From positions 62,001 through 126,000 of the forward strand of contig CAWFZX010000033.1 in the NCBI GenBank assembly GCA_963820375.1: 64,000 bases of DNA. Direction: 5' to 3'. Shown here one piece after another: positions 17,092-25,336 of this stretch. This DNA is from AWTP1-13 sp963820375 (GTDB lineage Bacteria; Pseudomonadota; Alphaproteobacteria; Rhizobiales; Hyphomicrobiaceae). The first letter of the stretch is position 1. Each line of letters starts with the position of its first letter. The notes under the pieces are model-generated. The model ran no database searches. It saw only the letters and a list, made by a program, of their open reading frames with translations, and was not told where the DNA came from. The translations under genes were made by a program, and so were the position numbers.

Positions 17092-19482
17092 ATGCACGAA
17101 ATCATCGATCCCAAGTCCGTCGACCGCCCCAATTCCTACATCGGCAAGTCGGTGCCGCGCCCCAATGCCGCCCGCCTGGTCGAAGGGCGCGGCCAATTTG
17201 TCGATGACATTGTTCTGCCGCGCCTGGTGCACGTCAATTTCATCAGGAGCCCGCATGCGCATGCCAAAATTCTGCATATCGACGCCGCCGAGGCCCTGAA
17301 GGTGCCGGGCGTGTTGCGCGTGTTCACGGGCCACGACCTGGCCCAGCACTGCGACCCCTGGGTTGCGGTGCTGGCGCATCTCAAGGGCATGAAGTCGGCA
17401 GCCCAGCTGCCCTTGCCGCTCGAGCGCGCCACCTGGGCGGGCGAGGCGGTCGCCGCGCTGGTGGCCGAGAGCCGCGCTATTGCCGAAGATGCCAGCGCCA
17501 AAGTCACCGTCGCCTACGAGCCGCTGCCGGCGGCGGTCGACATGGAAACCGCCCTCGATGCGGCGACACCCGTGATCCACCCCGCCCTCGGCGATAACCT
17601 TTGCTTCCAACGGCTGAACGAAGCCGGCAAGGTCGATGAGGCCTTCGCCGCCGCGCACAAGGTCGTCGCAGCCACGTTCCACAGTGGCCGGCACACCGGT
17701 GCCACGCTGGAGCCGCGCTCGATCTTGGCCGACTACAACCGCGCCGCAGGCAAACTCACGGTCTATCATTCAACCCAGGCGCCGCACATGATGCAGGGCG
17801 TGTTCGCCAAGCACCTGCGCCTGCCCGAGGCGGATGTGAGGGTCATCTGCACCGATGTCGGCGGCAGCTACGGCATCAAGGTGCACGTCTATCCCGACGA
17901 GGTGGCGGTGGCCGTGATTGCCAAGATCATGGCGCGCCCGGTCAAGTTCATTGCCGACCGGCTGGAGAGCTTTGTCAGCGACATCCACGCCCGTGATCAT
18001 CGCATCAAGGCGCGCATGGCGGTCGACGCCAAGGGGCACATCACCGCCATCGACATCGACGATCTGACCGGCATCGGACCCTACTCGGTCTATCCGCGCA
18101 CCAGCGCGGTGGAGGGCAATCAGGTCGTCAACCTGGTTGGTGGGCCCTATGCCTTCGCCAACTTCCGCGCCAAGACGACGGTGGTCTTCCAGAACAAGAC
18201 GCCGACCTGCCAATACCGTGCCGTCGGTCATCCGATCGCCACCGCGGTGACGGAGGGCCTGGTGGATCTGGCCGCCGGAGCGCTCGGCCTCGATCCCGTG
18301 GAGTTCCGGCGCCGCAACCTGATGCAGGACGGCAGCTACCCGCGCACATCGCCGGCCGGCATGACCTTCGAGGGGCTGAGCCACCAGCAATCGCTCGACA
18401 CCTTGCTTGCCATGATGGACTACCCTGCCTTGCGCGCCGAGCAGTCCCGACTGCGTGCCAAGGGCGTGCATCGCGGCCTTGGCTTTGCGAGCTTCATCGA
18501 GCTGACCAATCCCAGCCCCTTCATGTACGGCATCGGCGGCGCGCGCATCTCCGCGCAGGACGGCTGCACGGTGCGCATCGATCCCGATGGGTCCGTGCTG
18601 GCGGCCACCGGCGTGACCGAGCAAGGCCAAGGCACGGAAGCCATCATACGCCAGATCGTCGCGGAGGCGGTGGGCGTACCGATCGAGCAGGTCCGGGTGA
18701 TGACCGGCGACACGCTGACCACACCCTACGGCGGCGGCACCTGGGCCTGTCGTGGGGCGGGTATCGGCGGCGAGGCCGCCTTGCAGGCGGGCCTGGCCGT
18801 CAGAAGCGCCGCCCTGCAGGTGGCCGGCGCCATGCTGCAGGCGCAGCCGGACACGTTGGATCTCGTCAACGGTGAGATCGTCGAACGGCACAGCGGCCAA
18901 TCGCGCATGCCGCTCGCCGAGTTATCTCGCATCGTCTACTTCCGCGGCGACACCCTGCCGCCCGACTTGCCGCGCGAACTGATGCAGACGCGGCACTTCA
19001 TTACCAAACAGTATCCGTTCGCCTTCACCAACGGCGTCCAGGCAAGCTGGCTCGAGGTTGACACCGATACCGGCATGATCACGCTGCTCAAGCACTGGTG
19101 CGTCGAGGACTGCGGCCGCATCATCAACCCGCTATTGGTGGACGAGCAGGTCCGCGGCGGCATCGTGCAGGGCATCGGCGGCGCGCTTTACGAGCACTGC
19201 CTCTATGCGCCCGATGGGCAGCTCATCACCGGCTCGCTGGCGGACTACCTGGTGCCGATGGCGGCGGAGATGCCGGACATCGAGGTTGGTCACGTCGAAA
19301 CCCCGACCAGAGAATCCCTGCTCGGAGCCAAGGGCGCGGGCGAAGCGGGCACCGCCGGCGCACCCGGCGCGGTCATGAATGCCATCAACGACGCGCTCAA
19401 ACCGTTCGCAGCCACGGTCTTCGCACAGCCCTTCACGCCCGAACGCATCCTGGCCGCGTTGGGCAAGGCGCGAGCACGCTAA
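17092..19482 (+). CDS. Molybdopterin-binding subunit of molybdenum hydroxylase (CoxL-like)
   Basis: A 796-residue large subunit that binds the molybdenum-cytosine-dinucleotide cofactor. The N-terminal a/b hammerhead domain (GKSVPRPNAARLVEGRGQFVDDI) is followed by cofactor-binding segments including GVTEQGQGTEAIIRQIVAEA. The conserved catalytic Glu is in KGAGEAGTAGAPGAV near residue 751. The loop carrying the substrate signature reads QYRAVGHP (374-381), neither AYXCSFR of true CO dehydrogenase nor AYRGAGR of form II, so CO is not the expected substrate. The ATG at 17092 follows the repaired CoxS stop by 7 bases. Confidence 0.92.
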   Translation: MHEIIDPKSVDRPNSYIGKSVPRPNAARLVEGRGQFVDDIVLPRLVHVNFIRSPHAHAKILHIDAAEALKVPGVLRVFTGHDLAQHCDPWVAVLAHLKGMKSAAQLPLPLERATWAGEAVAALVAESRAIAEDASAKVTVAYEPLPAAVDMETALDAATPVIHPALGDNLCFQRLNEAGKVDEAFAAAHKVVAATFHSGRHTGATLEPRSILADYNRAAGKLTVYHSTQAPHMMQGVFAKHLRLPEADVRVICTDVGGSYGIKVHVYPDEVAVAVIAKIMARPVKFIADRLESFVSDIHARDHRIKARMAVDAKGHITAIDIDDLTGIGPYSVYPRTSAVEGNQVVNLVGGPYAFANFRAKTTVVFQNKTPTCQYRAVGHPIATAVTEGLVDLAAGALGLDPVEFRRRNLMQDGSYPRTSPAGMTFEGLSHQQSLDTLLAMMDYPALRAEQSRLRAKGVHRGLGFASFIELTNPSPFMYGIGGARISAQDGCTVRIDPDGSVLAATGVTEQGQGTEAIIRQIVAEAVGVPIEQVRVMTGDTLTTPYGGGTWACRGAGIGGEAALQAGLAVRSAALQVAGAMLQAQPDTLDLVNGEIVERHSGQSRMPLAELSRIVYFRGDTLPPDLPRELMQTRHFITKQYPFAFTNGVQASWLEVDTDTGMITLLKHWCVEDCGRIINPLLVDEQVRGGIVQGIGGALYEHCLYAPDGQLITGSLADYLVPMAAEMPDIEVGHVETPTRESLLGAKGAGEAGTAGAPGAVMNAINDALKPFAATVFAQPFTPERILAALGKARAR

Positions 19483-19492
19483 GCTGCCGCCA

Positions 19493-19512
19493 GCAGCTGA
19501 GCGCTCAGCTGC
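19493..19512. terminator. Perfect inverted repeat between convergent genes
   Basis: The 20-base perfect palindrome GCAGCTGAGC/GCTCAGCTGC lies 10 bases after the CoxL stop and 26 bases before the LLM stop, which reads from the other side. Folded as RNA it gives a stable stem but has no U-run on either strand. It is therefore a candidate bidirectional end-of-transcript structure rather than a classic intrinsic terminator. It could also be a protein-binding palindrome. Confidence 0.45.
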
Positions 19513-19538
19513 AGGCGACGGCGCCAAGCCAACTGCCC

Positions 19539-20642
19539 TCAGGCGGGAAAAGGATCCACCAGCCGCCGTCGCACGCGCTCGGAGGATTGGGCATGTGCCT
19601 GCGCCACGATCTGGGCCAGCATCGCCTTATCGCCCGCCTCCGCAACGGCGATCGAGAACTCGCAGTGCGTCACGGCGTCGTTGAAACGCTGGTTGAGCTT
19701 GCTGCCGATCTCCGCATGGGTGCCGACCACGGCATAAAGCTGCAGAATCTCGTCACTGACGTAATCGGGCATTTTCTCCCACTCCTGCCGGCGGGCCAAC
19801 AGGCTGAGCTGGCGCGCCAGATCACCGAGGCCATGGTACTCCACCGCAGGACGGTAGGACGGCGTCGAGATATAGAAGGCAAGCCGCGCGCGCACGTCGC
19901 GCACGCGCAGGGCAAGTTCGTCGGCAGTTCGTGCCGTTGCCACCAGCGGCTTGTGGCAGATTTTGAAATTCTGCAGCGACCGGCCCACACGCTCGGCGCC
20001 CTTGCGCACCTCTGGAATCATGACATTGGCGATGTAGTCGGCCGAGCAGATCGGATGTGGGCGCATGCCATCGGCAACCTCGCCGGCCACCTGGCACATG
20101 TGGACGTTGACGGCGGCGAGGTGGATCGGGATGTCGGGGTGCTCGATGGGGCCCGGATTGAAGAGCGGCGGCATCAGGTCGAGGCAGTAGTGTGGGCCCT
20201 TGACGTCAAGCGGGACATTGTCCTGCCAGCAGCGCCACACCGCCCGCACCGCCGCGACGTACTCCCGCATCCAGGGAGCGGGCGCCGACCACGCCAGGCC
20301 GTAGCGCCGCTCGATGTGCGCGCGCACCTGTGGACCCAGTCCCAACGTGAAGCGGCCCTTGGCGAGTTTCTGCAAGGTCCAGGCACTCATGGCCGTGATG
20401 GTGGGGCTGCGCGGAAAGGCCATGGCGATGGCCGTGCTGATCCTCAGGCGCGCGGTCGCCTGCGCTGCCAGCGCCATGACGATGTAGGGATCTTGCTTGG
20501 TCTCCTCGACGGCCACGCCGTCGTAGCCGATCTCCTCGAGCAGCTGGGCGTCGGCGGCCACCGCCTGAAGATCAAGACCGACCTCCGGGGCCCGCAGACC
20601 AGGGTCCACCTTTCCCAGCGGCAGCAGTGTCTCCAAGCGCAT
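19539..20642 (-). CDS. LLM class flavin-dependent oxidoreductase
   Basis: A 367-residue luciferase-like TIM-barrel protein (bacterial luciferase / F420-dependent LLM superfamily). Typical segments: EEIGYDGVAVEETKQDPYI, STAIAMAFPRSPTITAMSAWTLQKLAKGRFTLGLGPQV and the later IPIHLAAVN. Members oxidise or monooxygenate substrates with FMNH2 or F420; cofactor and substrate cannot be fixed here. I start at the ATG at 20642, with GGAGG 5 bases upstream; the GTG at 20663 is in frame but less likely. It converges on coxL and diverges from the amidohydrolases. Confidence 0.88.
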   Translation of the reverse strand: MRLETLLPLGKVDPGLRAPEVGLDLQAVAADAQLLEEIGYDGVAVEETKQDPYIVMALAAQATARLRISTAIAMAFPRSPTITAMSAWTLQKLAKGRFTLGLGPQVRAHIERRYGLAWSAPAPWMREYVAAVRAVWRCWQDNVPLDVKGPHYCLDLMPPLFNPGPIEHPDIPIHLAAVNVHMCQVAGEVADGMRPHPICSADYIANVMIPEVRKGAERVGRSLQNFKICHKPLVATARTADELALRVRDVRARLAFYISTPSYRPAVEYHGLGDLARQLSLLARRQEWEKMPDYVSDEILQLYAVVGTHAEIGSKLNQRFNDAVTHCEFSIAVAEAGDKAMLAQIVAQAHAQSSERVRRRLVDPFPA

Positions 20643-20825
20643 CAGGGCCTCCGTCGCTGGCACAGCGCCTCACCCCCGGTTGGGCGGCGCGAAGCGGGCG
20701 GTCGCAGCACGCGCTGGCTTTTCTGCCAGACCAATCTTGCGGATGTAAAGGCGGGCCCGATCAGGCCACCCTTTAAGTCTTCTCGGCAGGGGTCGCCGGC
20801 GCGCTTCGCCCCGGCGGGTGCGCCC

Positions 20826-20869
20826 GGGCCCGCGATAGCGCGGGCCTCCCCCCGCCGGGGGCCGCTTTT
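20826..20869. repeat. Two back-to-back GC hairpins
   Basis: The first is a perfect 8-bp stem GGCCCGCG / CGCGGGCC (20827-20834 with 20839-20846, ATAG loop). The second, directly after it, is CCCCC / GGGGG around GCC (20849-20861), followed by CCGCTTTT. They sit in the 406-base gap (20643-21048) between the divergent LLM and amidohydrolase genes, about 180 bases before the latter. This could be an attenuator or terminator on the plus strand, or simply GC-rich structure. The rest of the gap shows no gene. Confidence 0.5.
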
Positions 20870-21048
20870 GCGCGCTGGCCCGGCTCCTCCCTGCCTGAAC
20901 AAACCTTGGGCTTGGCGTAGCGCGCAAAACCAGTGGCGGGCTCGCGGCTGGCAGCATCCCCCTCGGCTGGGCTGGGCTGCCGTTTTGCGCTATGCTTTGG
21001 GCGAAGCGGCCTCGAGCCACGATCTCGGGCGACGATGAGGTGACGAGC

Positions 21049-22110
21049 TTGAGCACGGATTTTCAGGGCGCCATCGACTGCGACATCCATCCGCGCCTTC
21101 CGACCCCGAAGGTGCTCAGCGCCCAGATGGACGAATTTTGGCGCGACAGCGTGGAAGTGCGCGGCATCGATGTCTGGGATTCGATGGCTTACCCGGCCAA
21201 TGCCCCCTTCACGGTGCGCCCGGATTGGCGCCAGGCAAGGGCCGACGCCACTCCCGCCGGCACGGCCGCTGCCACGCTCGACCGCTTCGGTTTCGCCCAT
21301 GCCATCCTGAATTGCCTATTCCCGGTGCAAAGCTTCCGCGATGAGAACCTCGGCGCCGCCTTCGCCCGTGCGACCAACGATTGGATCGCCAAGCAATGGC
21401 TGGACAAGGACGCGAGGTTACGCGCCTCGGCGGTCCTTCCCATCCAGTCGCCGCAACGCTCGGTCGAGGAGATCGAGCGGCTGGCTCAGGACAAACGCTT
21501 CGTGCAGGTGCTGATGCTGGCAATGGGCGAAACGCCGCTCGGCAAGTCACGCTACTGGCCCATCTATGCCGCCGCCGAAACGCACGGCTTTACGCTCGGC
21601 ATCCACGCCGGCAGCAGCTACCACCAGGCCATCACCGGCTCGGGCTGGCCCAGCTACTTCATCGAAGACTATGCGGCACAGGCGGCGGGCTTTCATACCC
21701 AGCTCGGCAGCCTGATCTGCGAGGGCGTGTTCGTGAAATACCCCAAGCTCAAGGTGGTGCTGATCGAGTCCGGCATTTCCTGGCTGCCCCCCTACCTCTG
21801 GCGCCTGGCGAAATCCTGGCGGGGTGTGCGCCACGAAGTGCCTTGGCTCGACCGCTCGCCGGAGGAATTCGTGCGCGATCATGTGCGCCTCACCCTGCAC
21901 CCCTTTGACGCGCCGCCCGACGCGGCGCACATTGGCAGGATCATGGATCAGCTCCAGTCCGACCAGATGCTGTTGTTTGCGACCGATTTTCCGCACTGGC
22001 AATTCGATGGGGACGACCTGCTGCCGGCCGGCATCCCGGCGGCGCTGCGCGGCAAGATCCTGATCGACAACGCCTTGGCCACCTATCCCCGTCTCGGGAG
22101 GTCCCAATGA
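21049..22110 (+). CDS. Amidohydrolase family protein (ACMSD-like), first of two
   Basis: A 353-residue TIM-barrel metal enzyme of the amidohydrolase_2 / ACMSD group, whose members decarboxylate or hydrolyse aromatic acids and their ring-cleavage products. Seen: IDCDIHP (metal motif), YWPIYAAAETHGFTLGIHAGSS (metal His), GVFVKYPKLKVVLIESGISWLP and LLFATDFPHWQFD (metal Asp). I favour the TTG at 21049, preceded by GAGGTGA with 5 bases of spacing. The ATG at 20992 and GTG at 21040 are in-frame alternatives. Its end overlaps the second amidohydrolase by 4 bases (ATGA). Confidence 0.88.
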   Translation: MSTDFQGAIDCDIHPRLPTPKVLSAQMDEFWRDSVEVRGIDVWDSMAYPANAPFTVRPDWRQARADATPAGTAAATLDRFGFAHAILNCLFPVQSFRDENLGAAFARATNDWIAKQWLDKDARLRASAVLPIQSPQRSVEEIERLAQDKRFVQVLMLAMGETPLGKSRYWPIYAAAETHGFTLGIHAGSSYHQAITGSGWPSYFIEDYAAQAAGFHTQLGSLICEGVFVKYPKLKVVLIESGISWLPPYLWRLAKSWRGVRHEVPWLDRSPEEFVRDHVRLTLHPFDAPPDAAHIGRIMDQLQSDQMLLFATDFPHWQFDGDDLLPAGIPAALRGKILIDNALATYPRLGRSQ

Positions 22111-23240
22111 ACCTCGACGCCCCCCTCACTGTCGAACTGGACGCCGACCGCGGACCCGACCGGGCCCGCCAACAGCAGGCGAGCCTCAAGATCATCGACG
22201 GCGACATTCATCCCGCCCTGCGCTCGCCCGCCGATTTGAAGCCCTACCTTTCGGCGCGCTGGTGGGAGCATTTCCAGACCTACGGCGGGCGTCGGCGCAG
22301 CGGCATGAGCTATGAGCCCTATCCGAAGTCACAGCCCAGAGCCAGCCGGCGCGATGCTTGGCCCGAGGAGGGTGGGGCGCCGGGCAGCAGTCTGCGGCTG
22401 ATGCGCGAGCAATATCTTGACGCTCATGGCATCGCCTGCGGCTTGCTGGGCCCGCTCGGGCTGACGGGTCAGAGCGAGTTCAACCTCGATTTCGCCGGCG
22501 CCATCGCCTCGGCCGTCAACGACTGGCAGCGCGAGACCTTCAGCAAGCCCGAGCCGCGACTGAAGTCGGCAATCGTCGTCCCCTACGACGACGGCGAGGC
22601 GGCCGCCCGCGAGATCGACAAGCGCGCCGACGACCCGGTCTATGCGCAGGTCTTCATGCTGACGCGCAGCCAGGAGCCCGCAGGCCGCAAGCGCTACTGG
22701 CCGATCTATGCGGCAGCCGAACGACATGGTCTTCCCGTCGGCCTGCATGTGTTTGGCGCCAGCGGCCATCCCTATACGGGCGCCGGTTGGCCCTCCTACT
22801 ATATCGAGGAGAGCTCGGGACACTCGACCTCCTGTCAAACGGTTGTCACCAGCCTGGTGATGGAGGGCGTGTTCGAGCGCTTTCCCAAGCTCAAGGTGGT
22901 GATCATCGAGGGCGGCTTCGGCTGGCTGCCGGCGCTCACGTGGCGGCTCGACAAGCTGTTCGAACGCATGCGCAGCGAGGTCCCACACCTCAAGCGGCGA
23001 CCGTCAGAATATATCCGCGAGCACATCTGGCTGACGACGCAGCCGATGGAGGAGCCCAAGGACAGCCGACAGCTGTTCGACGTGATGGAGTGGATCGGTT
23101 GGGATCGCCTGCTGTTTGCCAGCGACTATCCCCACTGGGACTTCGACGATCCCACCCGCGCCTTTCCGCCGGGATTACCGCGCGAGCGCCTGCAGCAGAT
23201 CCTGACCAGCAACGGCAAAGCGGTTTACCGGCTTGCGTGA
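22107..23240 (+). CDS. Amidohydrolase family protein (ACMSD-like), second of two
   Basis: A 377-residue paralogue of the preceding gene with the same landmarks: IDGDIHPAL, KRYWPIYAAAERHGLPVGLHVFGASGHP, EGVFERFPKLKVVIIEGGFGWLP and LLFASDYPHWDFDDP. Two members side by side may form a hetero-oligomer or act on successive intermediates. It overlaps its neighbours at both ends: ATGA with the first amidohydrolase and TGATG with the Rieske gene. The three are therefore coupled. The substrate is unknown. Confidence 0.9.
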   Translation: MNLDAPLTVELDADRGPDRARQQQASLKIIDGDIHPALRSPADLKPYLSARWWEHFQTYGGRRRSGMSYEPYPKSQPRASRRDAWPEEGGAPGSSLRLMREQYLDAHGIACGLLGPLGLTGQSEFNLDFAGAIASAVNDWQRETFSKPEPRLKSAIVVPYDDGEAAAREIDKRADDPVYAQVFMLTRSQEPAGRKRYWPIYAAAERHGLPVGLHVFGASGHPYTGAGWPSYYIEESSGHSTSCQTVVTSLVMEGVFERFPKLKVVIIEGGFGWLPALTWRLDKLFERMRSEVPHLKRRPSEYIREHIWLTTQPMEEPKDSRQLFDVMEWIGWDRLLFASDYPHWDFDDPTRAFPPGLPRERLQQILTSNGKAVYRLA

Positions 23241-23656
23241 TGCCGCGTCATGTCGTCGCCAAGGCTGCCGACCTGCCGCCGGGAACGCGCAAGCGGGTCC
23301 ATGTTGCCGGCCGCGACATTGTCGTTCTTAACATCAAGGGCGAGCTCTTTGCGCTCTCCGACAAGTGTCCGCACAAGGGAGGCAGCCTCTCCCGCGGCAA
23401 ACTCACCGGTCTTGTGGAGTCGACGGAGCCGGGCAGCTACCAATACTCGCGCGCCGGCGAGATCCTCCGCTGCCCCTGGCATGGCTGGGAGTTCGACGTC
23501 CGCAGCGGGCGCTCCTGGTGCGATCCGGCCCGCTTGCGGCTGGTGAACTATGCGGTCAGCGTTGAGCCTGGGGCCAAGCTGGTTGCGGGACCTTATGTGG
23601 CCGAGACCTTCCCGGTGACGGTGGAGGACGCCTACGTGGTCATCGAGACCAAGTAG
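23240..23656 (+). CDS. Rieske [2Fe-2S] protein
   Basis: A 138-residue stand-alone Rieske protein. The cluster ligands are complete: Cys43-x-His45 in CPHKGG and Cys78-x2-His81 in CPWHGWEF. The CPWHGWEFD form is that of Rieske ferredoxins and oxygenase domains, so an electron-carrier role is likely. The start overlaps the stop of the second amidohydrolase by one base. No oxygenase catalytic (mononuclear iron) domain lies nearby. The partner could be the LLM flavoenzyme or one of the molybdenum hydroxylases; that is inference. Confidence 0.9.
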   Translation: MPRHVVAKAADLPPGTRKRVHVAGRDIVVLNIKGELFALSDKCPHKGGSLSRGKLTGLVESTEPGSYQYSRAGEILRCPWHGWEFDVRSGRSWCDPARLRLVNYAVSVEPGAKLVAGPYVAETFPVTVEDAYVVIETK

Positions 23657-23873
23657 GCGGCTGGCCAAGCTGCCGGCCGGCCAGAGTTTCCTTGGCCCAA
23701 AATCTTCTTGCCCACAATCCTTGCCAAAGCCTCCGCGCCAAAATGGGCTGCCCGCAGCGCTCTGGCGCGCCAGTGGCTTGGCGCACGCCTCGCCCACGCG
23801 CCGCCGCGCCGCCTCTTCTGCATTCGACGCAACTGCGTTACCAATGCGGCCAGAACAAGCACGGGAGGAAACA

Positions 23874-24857
23874 ATGCGGCTGGTGCCAATCCTTGAGTTT
23901 GCCCTGGCGGCGACCCTGGCCACGTCGCTGGCCACGTCCCTGCCCGCGACGGCGCAGGATTATCCAAATCGTCCGGTCAAGATCATCGTGCCCTTTGGTG
24001 CCGGCGGTCCGGCCGATGTCTATGCCCGCATCGTTGGCCAGCACCTGCAGGAAGCGCTCAAGCAATCGTTTGTCATCGAAAACCGCCCCGGCGCCGGCGC
24101 GGTGATTGGCACCAATGAGGTCGGCAAGTCGGCAGCCGACGGCTACACATTATTGATGATGTCGAATACCCACACCGTCAATGAGACCCTGCTACCGAAC
24201 CGAAACTACCAGCTGCTGCGCGATTTCACGGCGGTGGCGCCGGTGAATTATTCGGACCTGCTGCTGGTCGTGCACCCCTCCGTGCCCGCCAAGGACCTCA
24301 AAGAGTTTCTGGCATTGCTGAAAGCCAGGCCGGGTGAGCTCAACTACGCCTCCTCCGGCCCCGGCACGCCCTACCACATGGCCGGCGAGCTTTTCAAATC
24401 CATGAGCGGCACCAATCTCGTGCACGTGCCGCATCGCGGCAGCGGCGATGCGCGCACCAGCGTGATCGGTGGCCACGTGCAAATGATGATCGACGCCATC
24501 ACCACCATGGCGCCGACCGCGCAAAGCGGCCAGGTGCGCGCACTGGGCAGCACCGGACAAACACGCTCCTCGGTCATGCCAGATATGCCCACCATTTCCG
24601 AGGCCGGTGTGCCAGGTTACGAGGCGACCATCTGGCTCGGCATTATGGCACCGACCGGCACACCCAAGCCGATCGTCGACAAACTCAATGCCGAGATCAA
24701 CAAGGTGCTGGCGCTGCCCGAGCTGAAAGCGCAATGGGCGAGCCAGGGCGCCGCCCCGCTCGTCATGTCGCCAGCGCAGTTCGAGGCCTACTTGCGCAAG
24801 GATATCGAGAAGTGGGCCAATGTCATTCAGAGCGCCGGTATCAAGGTGCAGCAATGA
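23874..24857 (+). CDS. Tripartite tricarboxylate transporter (TctC/Bug) substrate-binding protein
   Basis: A 327-residue periplasmic binding protein of the Bug family. The signal peptide runs to about residue 27 (ATA before QDYPNRPVKIIVPFGAGGPADVYAR, the classic Bug opening). It also has IENRPGAGAVIGTNEV, NYASSGPGTPYHMAGELF and the C-terminal APTGTPKPIVDKLNAEI. The ribosome site GGAGG precedes the ATG. No TctA or TctB membrane subunit lies nearby, which is usual for orphan Bug proteins in this kind of genome. Its stop overlaps the start of the next gene, so ligand binding and the second molybdenum hydroxylase are co-expressed. Confidence 0.93.
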   Translation: MRLVPILEFALAATLATSLATSLPATAQDYPNRPVKIIVPFGAGGPADVYARIVGQHLQEALKQSFVIENRPGAGAVIGTNEVGKSAADGYTLLMMSNTHTVNETLLPNRNYQLLRDFTAVAPVNYSDLLLVVHPSVPAKDLKEFLALLKARPGELNYASSGPGTPYHMAGELFKSMSGTNLVHVPHRGSGDARTSVIGGHVQMMIDAITTMAPTAQSGQVRALGSTGQTRSSVMPDMPTISEAGVPGYEATIWLGIMAPTGTPKPIVDKLNAEINKVLALPELKAQWASQGAAPLVMSPAQFEAYLRKDIEKWANVIQSAGIKVQQ

Positions 24858-25336
24858 TGAGCGAGCCGAACACGCCGACCGTGCTCAACATCAATGGCGC
24901 CGAGCGGACCGTCGGTGCCGATCCTGCCACCCCGCTGCTCGCCGTCCTGCGCGGCGAGCTCGGCCTGACCGGCAGCCACTTCGGCTGCGGCGTCAACCAG
25001 TGCGGCGCCTGCAACGTGATCATCGATGGCCAGGCCGTCGCCGCCTGCGAAACACCGTTGTGGGCGGCGGCTGGCAAGCAAATCACCACCATCGAGGGTC
25101 TGGGCACGCCCGAGCGCCCGCACGCTCTGCAACGGGCATTTTTGCTGGAGCAGGCCATGCAATGTGGCTACTGCGTCTCGGGCATCCTGATGTCGGCCGC
25201 CGCCCTGCTGGCGCGCCAGCCCGATCCCAGCGAAATTGAAGTGCGTGCTGCACTCGATCGCAACCTGTGCCGCTGCGGCGCGCATAACCGGATGGTGCGA
25301 GCGGTGCTGCGTGCGGCCAAAGAGGGGACGCCATGA
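24854..25336 (+). CDS. (2Fe-2S) subunit of isoquinoline/nicotinate-type molybdenum hydroxylase
   Basis: A 160-residue two-cluster iron-sulfur subunit, IorA/NicA-like. Plant-type cluster: Cys45, 50, 53 and 65 (HFGCGVNQCGACNVIIDGQAVAAC). Second cluster: Cys104, Cys107, Cys139 and Cys141 (MQCGYC and NLCRCGAHNRM). All eight ligands are present, unlike the frameshifted CoxS of the first set. The start is ATGATG at 24854, overlapping tctC, and the end overlaps the large subunit by 4 bases. Electrons would pass from the molybdenum site through these clusters to an outside acceptor. Confidence 0.93.
   Translation: MMSEPNTPTVLNINGAERTVGADPATPLLAVLRGELGLTGSHFGCGVNQCGACNVIIDGQAVAACETPLWAAAGKQITTIEGLGTPERPHALQRAFLLEQAMQCGYCVSGILMSAAALLARQPDPSEIEVRAALDRNLCRCGAHNRMVRAVLRAAKEGTP

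Noticed and set aside
15723..19482. Aerobic CO dehydrogenase (coxMSL)
   Set aside because: The CoxL loop lacks AYXCSFR, so the operon is called only as a CoxMSL-type molybdenum hydroxylase.
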